Translations under genes and position numbers: made by a program
Source: a bacterium
GTDB lineage: Bacteria; Elusimicrobiota; Elusimicrobia; UBA1565; UBA9628
Length of the DNA: 57,087 nt
NCBI GenBank assembly: GCA_021796015.1
Contig: JAJYOT010000004.1
Location: 1-57,087 of the forward strand
Direction: 5' to 3'
In this document: positions 24,271-31,591 of the stretch, piece by piece
Layout of the letters: the number at the start of each line of letters is the position of its first letter
How positions within the stretch are numbered: position 1 is the stretch's first letter
Notes under the pieces: generated by a model
What the model was told of the DNA's origin: nothing
What the model saw: the letters and a program-made list of their open reading frames with translations, nothing else
Databases searched by the model: none

Positions 24271-26907
24271 TTAAACTTGGGGTTTTCCCAAAATAATAGG
24301 CGCCGTCACGAAGGCATTTCCCCGGCGGACAATCAATGTTGCGGCATCTCCAGGCCGGAGATGAACCAGCGCTTTCTCCAGGGAAGGAAAATTCGGAGTG
24401 TTAATTACTATCGGCATGCCGCCGACAGGAATAAGGACGATTCGCGCAATCACGTCTCCCGGAAGCAATTTGGCAGCGGCCGCGGGAGAACCGGGGCGCA
24501 CCGCGTCAACCTTCACTCCATGGTCCGGGCCTAAAGAGGCGATGATTCCCAAATGGGCATAATCAATATTCCCGGCCGTCTGATATTCCGAAATCGCATC
24601 GAGAATCTCATTTGCGGCAATCGCAAAACCGATGCCGACCGAGCCCCCCTCTTGAGCCGGCGTGTAAATCGCGACATCCATGCCGACTAATTCACCCTTG
24701 GAGTTTAAGAGAGGCCCGCCGGAGTTTCCTGGATTAATCGCAGCGTCGGTCTGAATATAATTGTAAAGAAATTCCGGACCGTTTCCAAGACGGCTGACGA
24801 TGCCCCGGCTCGCAGTCAATCCCACATCATAAGGATACCCCAAAGCAATCACTTTGTCTCCCATGACCGGAGCGGTTCTCGCAATCGAAATATACGGGTA
24901 ATTTTGTCCGGCCGGCAAACTCGGAAGCTTTAAAATCGCGATATCTTTTTGATGGTCGATAGCCAAAACTTGAGCGGCGTTGGGTATGCCGTTAATTAAA
25001 ATCTTCAAAATCTTTCCGGGCAAAACGTTTCCCGCGACATGGGCATTGGTCAGCGCAATACCGGAGGGTGAAATAATATACCCTGTTCCCAATCCCCGCT
25101 CATCTCCTGAATAGACCTTAAGAACGGCGGGCTTAACTTTTTCGATAATTTGTTTGGGAGAAAGTTCGGGCGAATTGAGAGGCTCTTGGGGAACGGAAAA
25201 TTTTTCAATTGCGGGAACCTGCGCAACAACAGAAGGAACCGCTAACGGAACAGCGGAGGTCACAGAAGGGTTTATATTGGCGCGAAGTCCGCTCCCGGAA
25301 AGCCCGAGAGAAACGGCAATCAAAAGAGCCGGCATGAGAAATTTCACGCTTTGGCGCAGTTTCTGAAAACTCCATTGACTCTTTTTAAATTTCTGATATA
25401 AGCTTTTCGTAGCCGCAAAGCCCAAAACCCCCAAGGAAGAAACCGCCAAGGCAAGCCTATAATCCTTAAAAATCGCCGGAGAAGCAAAATGAGACAACGC
25501 AATCCAAGTTCCCAAAAGCCAGAGAAAATTATAAACGTAGTGGGCGACGGTCGAGGAGATCAAGGATCGGGAGCGGTAAACCACGAAAGACAAAGCCGCT
25601 CCCATGGCCCCTAATTGAGCGAGAATAAGAGGATAAACGCCCCAAGCCGCGAGATGAGCCTTGGCGAAAACAACGGCCGAAATTCCCGCCGCGATAAAAA
25701 AGGCGTTTGAGGTTATTTTTTGTCCCAGCCAGCTTAGAGTTTTGGGCAAACGATTCTTGAGCGGAGAAAAGAAATCCGGCAATAAACTTAATTTTTTAGA
25801 CAGCAAATTAAATACCGGTCGAGCCGCGGCCGCCGCGAGAAAAACGCCGCCAAACCAGAGCCCGCGGTAGTGAATTTCCTCTAAGGCCGCTTTTGAAAAT
25901 AATCCCCAGGAAAGAAAAGAGCCCGCGTGAGCGCTCAAGGCCGACATAATCTGATTCGGGCCGTCGTGAATAAGAAGCTCCGCGCGCCCGGACTTTTGAA
26001 GCGCTTCCGGCGTAAGCCCCAAAATCCAATTAAGCTTTAAATGTCTCATCCACGCGGAATTTAAAATCGGGCTTATCGCATAAACCATGAGTTGAGAAAT
26101 CCCCTGCATGATAAATCCCCACTTAAGGCCGTAAAGAAGCTGACCGCCAATCGTCATCTTCTTATAGGACGGCCCGCCGTAAGGATCAGGGATGACGGAG
26201 TTAGGGACAGTCCCCAATTCCGAGCTAGGCCTCAAAGAATTGACGGAATTGGGGACTGTGCCTTTTCTCCATAATCCTTGAGGACGGCGCTGTCCCGACC
26301 TTGAGATTATTGAGGAATTGGGGACTGTCCCTAACTCCTTAACTTCAGCGCCCGCTTCTAGTTTTCCAGACTCGTCCTTTTCTCCAAAAAACCGGTCGAG
26401 AAAATTCTTTGAAACGGTAAAACTTTTTCTTCCCAAGGCTGACTGGGCCTTCTTTTGGATTTTCTGAAAGCCTTTTTTAAACGCGTGAAAGGATTCTTTA
26501 TTGGAATTTCCCGATGTCCGCTCTCGTTTGACAGAATTAGGGACTGTCCCTAACTCTTTAAGTTTTTCCTCCGCTTTCGGCCAAAAGCCTTCTTTGATCA
26601 GTACGGCGAAATGGGAATTAGGGACTGTGCCTTTTCTCCATAATCCTTGAGGACGGCGCTGTCCCGACCTTGAGATTATTGAGGAATTGGGGACTGTCCC
26701 TAATTCCATGGAATTGGCATTGATTCCCGAGGATTGAATATCCATGGGAAGCATCGGAGATAAATCGTGGATGTCGGCGGGTCCGGCATTTTCCTCGACT
26801 CCGCCGCCTGCCCAAGCTAGCGGAGAAAGACTTCCCCAAATGAGGGCAAAAGACAAGAGGATGGACAACATCGAGTGGAAACGGAAACGCGCTTTTAAAG
26901 AGTTCAT
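24271..26907 (-). CDS. CPBP intramembrane protease - HtrA serine protease fusion with repeat-encoded N-terminal region
   Basis: A signal peptide (MNSLKARFRF ... WAGGG) is followed by ~220 residues holding six GTVPNS units and a duplicated 29-residue block. A multi-helix CPBP domain follows with EEIHYRG, FAKAH and HYVYNF, the glutamate/histidine motifs of this family. The last ~330 residues are a trypsin-like HtrA domain: His in TNAHVAG, Asp in HQKDIAILKL, Ser in NPGNSGGPL, then a PDZ domain. Both proteases look intact. The start at 26907 lies 6 nt behind TACAAT; an upstream ATG at 26931 adds eight residues. This architecture is unfamiliar to me. Confidence 0.85.
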   Translation of the reverse strand: MNSLKARFRFHSMLSILLSFALIWGSLSPLAWAGGGVEENAGPADIHDLSPMLPMDIQSSGINANSMELGTVPNSSIISRSGQRRPQGLWRKGTVPNSHFAVLIKEGFWPKAEEKLKELGTVPNSVKRERTSGNSNKESFHAFKKGFQKIQKKAQSALGRKSFTVSKNFLDRFFGEKDESGKLEAGAEVKELGTVPNSSIISRSGQRRPQGLWRKGTVPNSVNSLRPSSELGTVPNSVIPDPYGGPSYKKMTIGGQLLYGLKWGFIMQGISQLMVYAISPILNSAWMRHLKLNWILGLTPEALQKSGRAELLIHDGPNQIMSALSAHAGSFLSWGLFSKAALEEIHYRGLWFGGVFLAAAAARPVFNLLSKKLSLLPDFFSPLKNRLPKTLSWLGQKITSNAFFIAAGISAVVFAKAHLAAWGVYPLILAQLGAMGAALSFVVYRSRSLISSTVAHYVYNFLWLLGTWIALSHFASPAIFKDYRLALAVSSLGVLGFAATKSLYQKFKKSQWSFQKLRQSVKFLMPALLIAVSLGLSGSGLRANINPSVTSAVPLAVPSVVAQVPAIEKFSVPQEPLNSPELSPKQIIEKVKPAVLKVYSGDERGLGTGYIISPSGIALTNAHVAGNVLPGKILKILINGIPNAAQVLAIDHQKDIAILKLPSLPAGQNYPYISIARTAPVMGDKVIALGYPYDVGLTASRGIVSRLGNGPEFLYNYIQTDAAINPGNSGGPLLNSKGELVGMDVAIYTPAQEGGSVGIGFAIAANEILDAISEYQTAGNIDYAHLGIIASLGPDHGVKVDAVRPGSPAAAAKLLPGDVIARIVLIPVGGMPIVINTPNFPSLEKALVHLRPGDAATLIVRRGNAFVTAPIILGKPQV
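26252..26334. repeat. 83-bp perfect direct repeat, copy 1
   Basis: It is identical over 83 bp to 26621-26703 and bounded by GGGACTGTGCC and GGGGACTGTCCC. Inside, GGCGCTGTCCC can pair imperfectly with the GGGACTGTGCC end. It encodes GTVPNSSIISRSGQRRP and onward in the protease. Confidence 0.9.
26621..26703. repeat. 83-bp perfect direct repeat, copy 2
   Basis: Identical to 26252-26334, with 286 bp between the two copies. Identity at every base, including codon third positions, implies recent duplication or gene conversion. Confidence 0.9.
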
Positions 26908-26913
26908 GCCGCT

Positions 26914-26919
26914 ATTGTA
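26914..26919 (-). promoter_or_regulatory. leaderless promoter of the CPBP-HtrA gene
   Basis: On the minus strand TACAAT, AGCGGC (6 nt), ATG. No Shine-Dalgarno precedes the ATG. The spacing is the same as at rpsO and ftcD. Confidence 0.55.
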
Positions 26920-26942
26920 AAAGTCTTTCATGAGAAAGAAAT

Positions 26943-27022
26943 GGGTCTAAAGACCTAGAAGAGTTCCGAAAAAGGACCTAGAAAATATGGGTCCAAAAAT
27001 CTAATCAGTCTAGGTCCAATGA
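26943..27022. repeat. intergenic GGYC-UAAA-GRCC hairpin repeat, copy B, with extra GGTCC/GGACC palindromes
   Basis: Positions 26943-26980 match copy A (20315-20352). Downstream are further short palindromes: GGACC with GGTCC around TAGAAAATATG, and GGTC-CAAT-GACC near 27013. The 158-nt gap between the protease and ChaN genes is mostly this array plus presumed divergent promoters. Confidence 0.6.
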
Positions 27023-27095
27023 CCCTATGACTCTTTACAAACACAATGGAATAATATATGTGCGGAATGAAAAATAGCGCAATGGAGCCATGCAA

Positions 27096-28070
27096 ATGAA
27101 AAAGGTCGTCATTCTCTGTTTTCTGGCCTTGATTAGCCCGCGGAGTTCATTTTCCCAAAGCGCGCTCAAGCGACTCAAATCCTTAACGGGAAATAACGCC
27201 GCCATGGCGGAGATTAAGTTCAACCCAAAACCCGCCCTCGTGTCATGGAATATTTCGCCCCAAGCCCTTATTTTCTCGGCTAAAACCAAAAATTTAATTT
27301 CAGCGGAAAACTTTGAGGCCACGCTTTTCCACCTCAACATCGTCTATGTCGGAGAGTTTCACAACAATCTCGCCGATCATAAAATTCAAGCCGCCGTCCT
27401 CTCTGAAATGGTGAAAACCCATCGGCGCCTGGTCTTGGGGCTTGAGATGGCCGACACACTCCATCAAAAAACCCTCGACGATTATATCTCCGGAAATATT
27501 TCCGATTCGCAATTCGCCGATTTTTGGAATCATCATTGGGGTTACTTTGAGGATTATCGCCCAATTTTAAAAGAAGCTAAACGCGAACACATCCGCCTCA
27601 TCGGCCTTAACGCGCCGCCCTCTATCGTCCATAAAGTCTGGAAAGGCGGGCTTAAAGCCTTAAATCCCTCGGAAAGAGCTCTTTTGCCGCGAACCATCGG
27701 AGAAATCAAGAACCCGCGCTATTACGCGATGGTCAAAAATTCTTTTGGGAAAGTCTCTCCCGAGGAACTCAAGCGTTATATTTTGGCCATGCAGGTTTGG
27801 AATGAAACGATGGGCTCAAACGTTGTCAAGCAGAGGCGTTTGGGAAATTCGGTCATGGTCATCGCGGGATTGGGACACATGGTTTACGGGGGCGGAATAC
27901 CCGAGAGCGTCAAAGCCCGCCTTCAAGGCCAGTCCAGCGCGGTCATTTTACCTTATCCCCCTAATGGAGGCGACCAAAATGAAAGCGAAATTCTCAAAAC
28001 CCTTTCCAACCCCAATAAAGACGAATCCCAGTGGGCGGATTTTTTCTGGCTTTTGCCCTCAGGAAATTAA
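27096..28070 (+). CDS. ChaN-like haem-binding/uptake family protein
   Basis: After a signal peptide (KKVVILCFLALISPRSSFSQ) the protein matches the ChaN family (PF04187): YVGEFHNNLADHKIQAAV, RLVLGLEMAD, FWNHHWGYFEDYRPILKEA, VIAGLGHMVYGGGIP. Campylobacter ChaN binds haem and is linked to iron uptake; the fold is shared with TIKI/erythromycin-esterase-like proteins, some of them metalloproteases. The ATG at 27096 was preferred to 27090 because GGAG is 8 nt upstream. No lipobox cysteine is seen. It converges on the M23 gene with stops overlapping in TTAA. Confidence 0.82.
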   Translation: MKKVVILCFLALISPRSSFSQSALKRLKSLTGNNAAMAEIKFNPKPALVSWNISPQALIFSAKTKNLISAENFEATLFHLNIVYVGEFHNNLADHKIQAAVLSEMVKTHRRLVLGLEMADTLHQKTLDDYISGNISDSQFADFWNHHWGYFEDYRPILKEAKREHIRLIGLNAPPSIVHKVWKGGLKALNPSERALLPRTIGEIKNPRYYAMVKNSFGKVSPEELKRYILAMQVWNETMGSNVVKQRRLGNSVMVIAGLGHMVYGGGIPESVKARLQGQSSAVILPYPPNGGDQNESEILKTLSNPNKDESQWADFFWLLPSGN

Positions 28071-29107
28071 AGGTTTGGCGGCAACGCGGGTTTGATTCGG
28101 CGAAAATGAAGATGCGAATGGCCCAACGCGGGAAATTTCCAAATTTTAGAGGTCTCTTTCCCCGCAAAATCCGAGACGACGATCTTAAGGCCCGAAGAAC
28201 CAACTGGAAAATTGGTTATTTTAGGGAAACGAAAGAGAAACCTGCGGGGGTGGCCCATATCCACCTCGTTCTCCAAAATTTTTCCGTTTGAAAAAGAAAG
28301 CGGCGCGATTTGATAAACGGAAGAAACGCCCATAAAAAAGTTTTTCCCGGGCAAATAGTCAAATTTTCTCTTGGCCAATAAAATATTCTTTCCCCCATGG
28401 CCTTTGAAAGCCCAAACCGAAATGGAAGCAGGCGTTGTCTCAACTGTTGAGGGAGAAATCACGTCAAAAGCGTCCACAATCAGGGCCGACACCTTGCTGG
28501 TTCGAGAAAGCGGAAAAATCTCATTTTTATCGTCGGCCAGGACGCGGTTTTTGGAGTCAATTAAATAAAGCCCGCGAATGACCGGAGGTTTATCGGCGGA
28601 CAACTTTGGGAAAAATCTTAACGGCTCTTGGTAATGCCCGTTTGAACTTATCACATTGATGTGAACATGCGGAAAAATCCCGTAACCCATTTGAGAGGCG
28701 TCATAAATTTTTCCCAGAAGGGCTCCGTCGGAAACAGTTCCTCCTTTTTTTGCCAAATCAAATAGAGAAGCAGGAATCGTTTTTGGATCGAGATGATGGA
28801 ATTGCCAGACCGTCCCATTTTTTTGAACAATCGCAATTTGAAAAGTATAGGGAATTTTAATCCGGTAATAGTATCCCAGCGAGATTTTCCCGGAAACCGG
28901 CGCGTAGACCGGAGTTCCCGCCGGTTCCAGAATATCCAAGCCGTGATGAAAGCCAGGCTTGTCTCCGTAAAATTGAAGGGTATAAGCGAGATTTCCAACA
29001 TGAATAGGCAGACCTTTAACGGGCCAAGGCACGACGGAAGCGCCGGTCTGAGAGAAAGAAACGACGGGTAAAAATAAGGGGAAAAGTAGAGCGGAGAGAG
29101 TTCTCAC
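28067..29107 (-). CDS. secreted M23 family peptidase
   Basis: The 346-residue protein has a signal peptide (LSALLFPLFLPVVSFSQ) and an M23 domain whose zinc ligands are visible in FHHGLDILEPAGTPVYAPVSG and FPHVHIN. The domain is split by a longer loop than usual, and a ~170-residue C-terminal beta-rich extension has no recognised domain. The ATG overlaps the nuoF stop by 4 nt, so it would be co-transcribed as the last gene of the complex I operon. A wall peptidase tied to nuo is odd. Confidence 0.85.
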   Translation of the reverse strand: MRTLSALLFPLFLPVVSFSQTGASVVPWPVKGLPIHVGNLAYTLQFYGDKPGFHHGLDILEPAGTPVYAPVSGKISLGYYYRIKIPYTFQIAIVQKNGTVWQFHHLDPKTIPASLFDLAKKGGTVSDGALLGKIYDASQMGYGIFPHVHINVISSNGHYQEPLRFFPKLSADKPPVIRGLYLIDSKNRVLADDKNEIFPLSRTSKVSALIVDAFDVISPSTVETTPASISVWAFKGHGGKNILLAKRKFDYLPGKNFFMGVSSVYQIAPLSFSNGKILENEVDMGHPRRFLFRFPKITNFPVGSSGLKIVVSDFAGKETSKIWKFPALGHSHLHFRRIKPALPPNL

Positions 29108-30354
29108 CGGGATTGAGAGAGCTTAAAATCTTCCGGAAATTTTTTCATGAAACCCCGGACCACCATCCCGACAGTGTCCCCCAAGGCGCAGATGACTTTT
29201 CCGGTGATGTTCTCGCCCACGCGCTGAAGATTGGGAAAATCGTCCTCCACTCCTTGGCCGGACATCACCCGCTCTAAAATCCGGGTCGTCCATTCGGAGC
29301 CCTCGCGACAGGGCGTGCATTGACCGCAGGACTCATGGGCTAAAAAGCGTTCGATGTTGTGCGCCGTTTCCACCATATTCCGGGTCTCATCTAAAACGAC
29401 AATTCCGCCTGCTCCCAGAAAAGTTCCCAAGCCCCTCAAACTTTCAAAATCCATCGGGACATCGATTTCAGAAGCGGCAATGGGAGGAGTAGAAGTCCCG
29501 CCGGGGATTACGCATTTAAGCGCGCGTCCGCCTTTGACGCCGCCCGTGGCTTCAATCATCTTTCGCAAAGGAGTTCCCATGGCAAACTCGTAAACTCCCG
29601 GCTTTTCAACGTCTCCCGAAATAGAGAAAAGTCCGGTTCCACCCGTTTTTGCGACCCCGACTTTTGCGAAGGCCTCTCCCCCATCTTTCAGAATATGAGG
29701 AAGCATGGCTAAAGTCTCGACATTGTTGACCACGGTCGGCTGACCCATCAAACCTTTGACCGTCGGGAAGGGCGGAGGCTGCCGGGGCCAGGCTTTTTTG
29801 CCTTCCATCGTTTCAAGAAGAGCGGTGTCCAAGCCGCAAATATAAGCCCCGGCGCCGCGCATGAGCGAAATACGGCAAGAAAACCCGCTTCCTAAAATAT
29901 TTTTTCCGATCAACCCCGCATGTTCCGCTTCGGCGATAGCCTTAGAGAGAATTTGATGTTGAACGGCATATTCACCTCGGATAAAAATAAACCCATCTTC
30001 GGCGCCAATCGCATAAGCGGCAATTAAAATCCCCTCAAGAACGCTGTGCGGAGATTTAGTCATTAAAACGCGGTCTTTAAAACAGCCCGGTTCGGATTCA
30101 TCCGCATTCGCCACCACATATCGAGGCCCCGGCAATTTATCCTTGGGCGGAACGGTCTCCCATTTCATGCCGGTGGCAAAACCCGCGCCGCCAAGCCCTC
30201 TCAAATTCGACTTTTTAACCTCGGCCGTCGCCTCGGCGGGCTTAAGTGAAAGAGCTTTTTTAAGTCCTTCGTAGCCGCCAAATTTTTTATATGTTTCCAA
30301 CTCATGCAAATTCGGCTCGTCAAAATGTTTCGTTAAAATTTTAGTCTCGGTCAT
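29104..30354 (-). CDS. nuoF: NADH-quinone oxidoreductase subunit F
   Basis: The 416-residue protein has the NADH/FMN region (NLRGLGGAGFATGMKW, YVVANADESEPG), the SLBB domain and the 4Fe-4S (N3) site ESCGQCTPCREGSEW with a distal Cys in GKVICALGD. It accepts hydride from NADH in the peripheral arm. It starts at the ATG that overlaps the stop of coupler element a, not at an upstream in-frame ATG (30384). It is the last nuo gene; G, H and I, which would normally follow, are absent. Confidence 0.97.
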   Translation of the reverse strand: MTETKILTKHFDEPNLHELETYKKFGGYEGLKKALSLKPAEATAEVKKSNLRGLGGAGFATGMKWETVPPKDKLPGPRYVVANADESEPGCFKDRVLMTKSPHSVLEGILIAAYAIGAEDGFIFIRGEYAVQHQILSKAIAEAEHAGLIGKNILGSGFSCRISLMRGAGAYICGLDTALLETMEGKKAWPRQPPPFPTVKGLMGQPTVVNNVETLAMLPHILKDGGEAFAKVGVAKTGGTGLFSISGDVEKPGVYEFAMGTPLRKMIEATGGVKGGRALKCVIPGGTSTPPIAASEIDVPMDFESLRGLGTFLGAGGIVVLDETRNMVETAHNIERFLAHESCGQCTPCREGSEWTTRILERVMSGQGVEDDFPNLQRVGENITGKVICALGDTVGMVVRGFMKKFPEDFKLSQSR

Positions 30355-30410
30355 GGTTTCCTTTTGCACAGACTCTGGCTCCAACCACTTCCTCGCTTAA
30401 GCTCGGTCAT
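30351..30410 (-). repeat. coupler element a (short form, 19-codon micro-ORF) between nuoE and nuoF
   Basis: The micro-ORF begins ATGACCGAGCTTAAGCGAGG; its ATGA overlaps the nuoE stop. It ends AAAAGGAAACCATGA, the TGA overlapping the nuoF ATG. It reads MTELKRGSGWSQSLCKRKP. It shares both ends with elements b, c and d and provides an AAGGA-type ribosome-binding sequence for nuoF. Confidence 0.8.
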
Positions 30411-30901
30411 GCCACAATCTCGTTGATTAAATTTTCGGTCGCCTTGCCTTTTAGCTCTTCGTTAAAGATCACCGCCGGGGCGTGTTCGCAAGCGCCCAAA
30501 CATTCCATTTCTTCCCAAGAAAACTCGCCGTCCGGAGTCGTCTCAAATTCCTTAACCTTTAGTTTTTTCTCAAGGAAATCGGCAATTTTATCTGAACCCG
30601 CCATAGCGCAGGAAAGCCCGTGGCAAAGCCCGATTCTTTTTCTTCCGGTCGGTTTCTTGGTGAAAAGAGGAAAGAAAGTCGCAACCTGATGGACATGGTT
30701 TTGAGTTGTGTCAAAGATTTCAGCTAAATACGCCTCATCTTCCGGGCGCACGCACAAATGCCAGGTTTGGACCTGCCGCATGGCCTCTAAAAGGCCCATA
30801 ATGGGATGCGGATAGGCCTTTGTCCAAGACTGAAGAATTTTTTCTTCCTCCGGGGAAAAAGGCGAAGTTTGATTCAAGGATTGCACTGTCAGAGAACTCA
30901 T
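30407..30901 (-). CDS. nuoE: NADH-quinone oxidoreductase subunit E
   Basis: The 164-residue thioredoxin-like protein has the 2Fe-2S (N1a) ligands CHGLSC and ECLGACEHAP. The N-terminal helical part (PHPIMGLLEAMRQVQ) is typical. Its ATG overlaps the stop of the HEPN2 gene by 4 nt, so it sits directly behind an inserted toxin-antitoxin-type pair. Confidence 0.95.
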   Translation of the reverse strand: MSSLTVQSLNQTSPFSPEEEKILQSWTKAYPHPIMGLLEAMRQVQTWHLCVRPEDEAYLAEIFDTTQNHVHQVATFFPLFTKKPTGRKRIGLCHGLSCAMAGSDKIADFLEKKLKVKEFETTPDGEFSWEEMECLGACEHAPAVIFNEELKGKATENLINEIVA

Positions 30902-31290
30902 GGAGATGACCTCATCTTTTTCAAAGCTCCGTCAAAAGCGGCGACATAATCTTTTTGAGAAATGCTCATAAAAACCTTTTCCGACTCCCCCTCGCTGTAA
31001 ACATGCGAAGTGATGTTGCGGTCTTTAAGCATGCTCAGGAAAACGCTCTCGTCCTTGATAATTCCCACTCGAAAAGCCTCTTCAAGGCAATCTTTTGGAA
31101 ACCGGCAAGAAACGCCCTTATTCGAGAAATAAACCTTAAGGCTTTTCCAAAAAGCCTCGAAAGTGAACTCAAATCTTTGAACGACGCCGTCTTTCTCAAG
31201 CTCCGTCCTCGCGTCTAAAACTCCTTTTCTTAACGCCGCAAGAGCGTTTTCAAATTTTTTAATCGCCAGTTCTACTTCTTCATGATCCAT
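30898..31290 (-). CDS. HEPN-type protein, HI0074-like nucleotidyltransferase-substrate-binding family
   Basis: The 130-residue helical protein matches the HI0074 family: QRFEFTFEAFWKSLK, LEEAFRVGIIKD, and MLKDRNITSHVYSE. R91-x4-H96 is the RX4-6H motif of HEPN ribonucleases. In MNT-HEPN modules the HEPN protein is the toxin and the nucleotidyltransferase the antitoxin. It overlaps the MNT2 gene by 11 nt and the nuoE start by 4 nt, so it is embedded in the nuo operon without an obvious promoter of its own. Confidence 0.85.
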   Translation of the reverse strand: MDHEEVELAIKKFENALAALRKGVLDARTELEKDGVVQRFEFTFEAFWKSLKVYFSNKGVSCRFPKDCLEEAFRVGIIKDESVFLSMLKDRNITSHVYSEGESEKVFMSISQKDYVAAFDGALKKMRSSP

Positions 31291-31591
31291 AGACGACCAT
31301 CCCCGTTCGGAGAATCAAATTCCTAAAATCCGCCTCGACGTCTTTTAAATAAACGACATCCACCTTATAAAGACCCCGCGCCTCGTCCATGCCGTCTTGA
31401 ATTTTCCACTCAATGTCCTGGGTGGGCCTAGCCGCATCGACGCCCAAGTCAAAATCCGAACCTGGGAATTCCGTTCCCTTGGCCCGCGATCCGAATAGAA
31501 TAATCCTTGACGGGGCAAGTTCTCTGACAAGGATATCCGTCGCTTTTTCAAGCACCTCTTTTTCTCGATAAGAGAATCGGGAGAAATCCAT
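31280..31591 (-). CDS. minimal nucleotidyltransferase (MNT), HI0073-like
   Basis: The 103-residue protein has the polymerase-beta-like signature LFGSRAKG (G34-S35) with D46-x-D48 in GSDFDLGVD and a third acidic candidate in KVDVVYL. MNT antitoxins can AMPylate and so neutralise their HEPN partner. It begins directly after the nuoD stop (TAAATG) and runs into the HEPN2 gene. It is clearly different in sequence from the MNT at 33287-33637. Confidence 0.87.
   Translation of the reverse strand: MDFSRFSYREKEVLEKATDILVRELAPSRIILFGSRAKGTEFPGSDFDLGVDAARPTQDIEWKIQDGMDEARGLYKVDVVYLKDVEADFRNLILRTGMVVYGS

Larger units (their letters stand above)
26198..26707. repeat. six in-frame GGGACtGTCCC palindromic repeats inside the protease gene
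   Basis: Units lie near 26198-26221, 26245-26264, 26314-26338, 26533-26556, 26613-26632 and 26683-26707. The consensus GAATTRGGGACWGTCCC is palindromic, so either orientation reads ELGTVPNS in the phase used here. The phase one base later is also open (NWGLSLI) and the third hits a TAA. All six units keep the same phase. Confidence 0.85.

Noticed and set aside
26198..26707. A CRISPR array
   Set aside because: Spacing between repeats is irregular, repeats are short palindromes within an open reading frame, and no cas genes are present.
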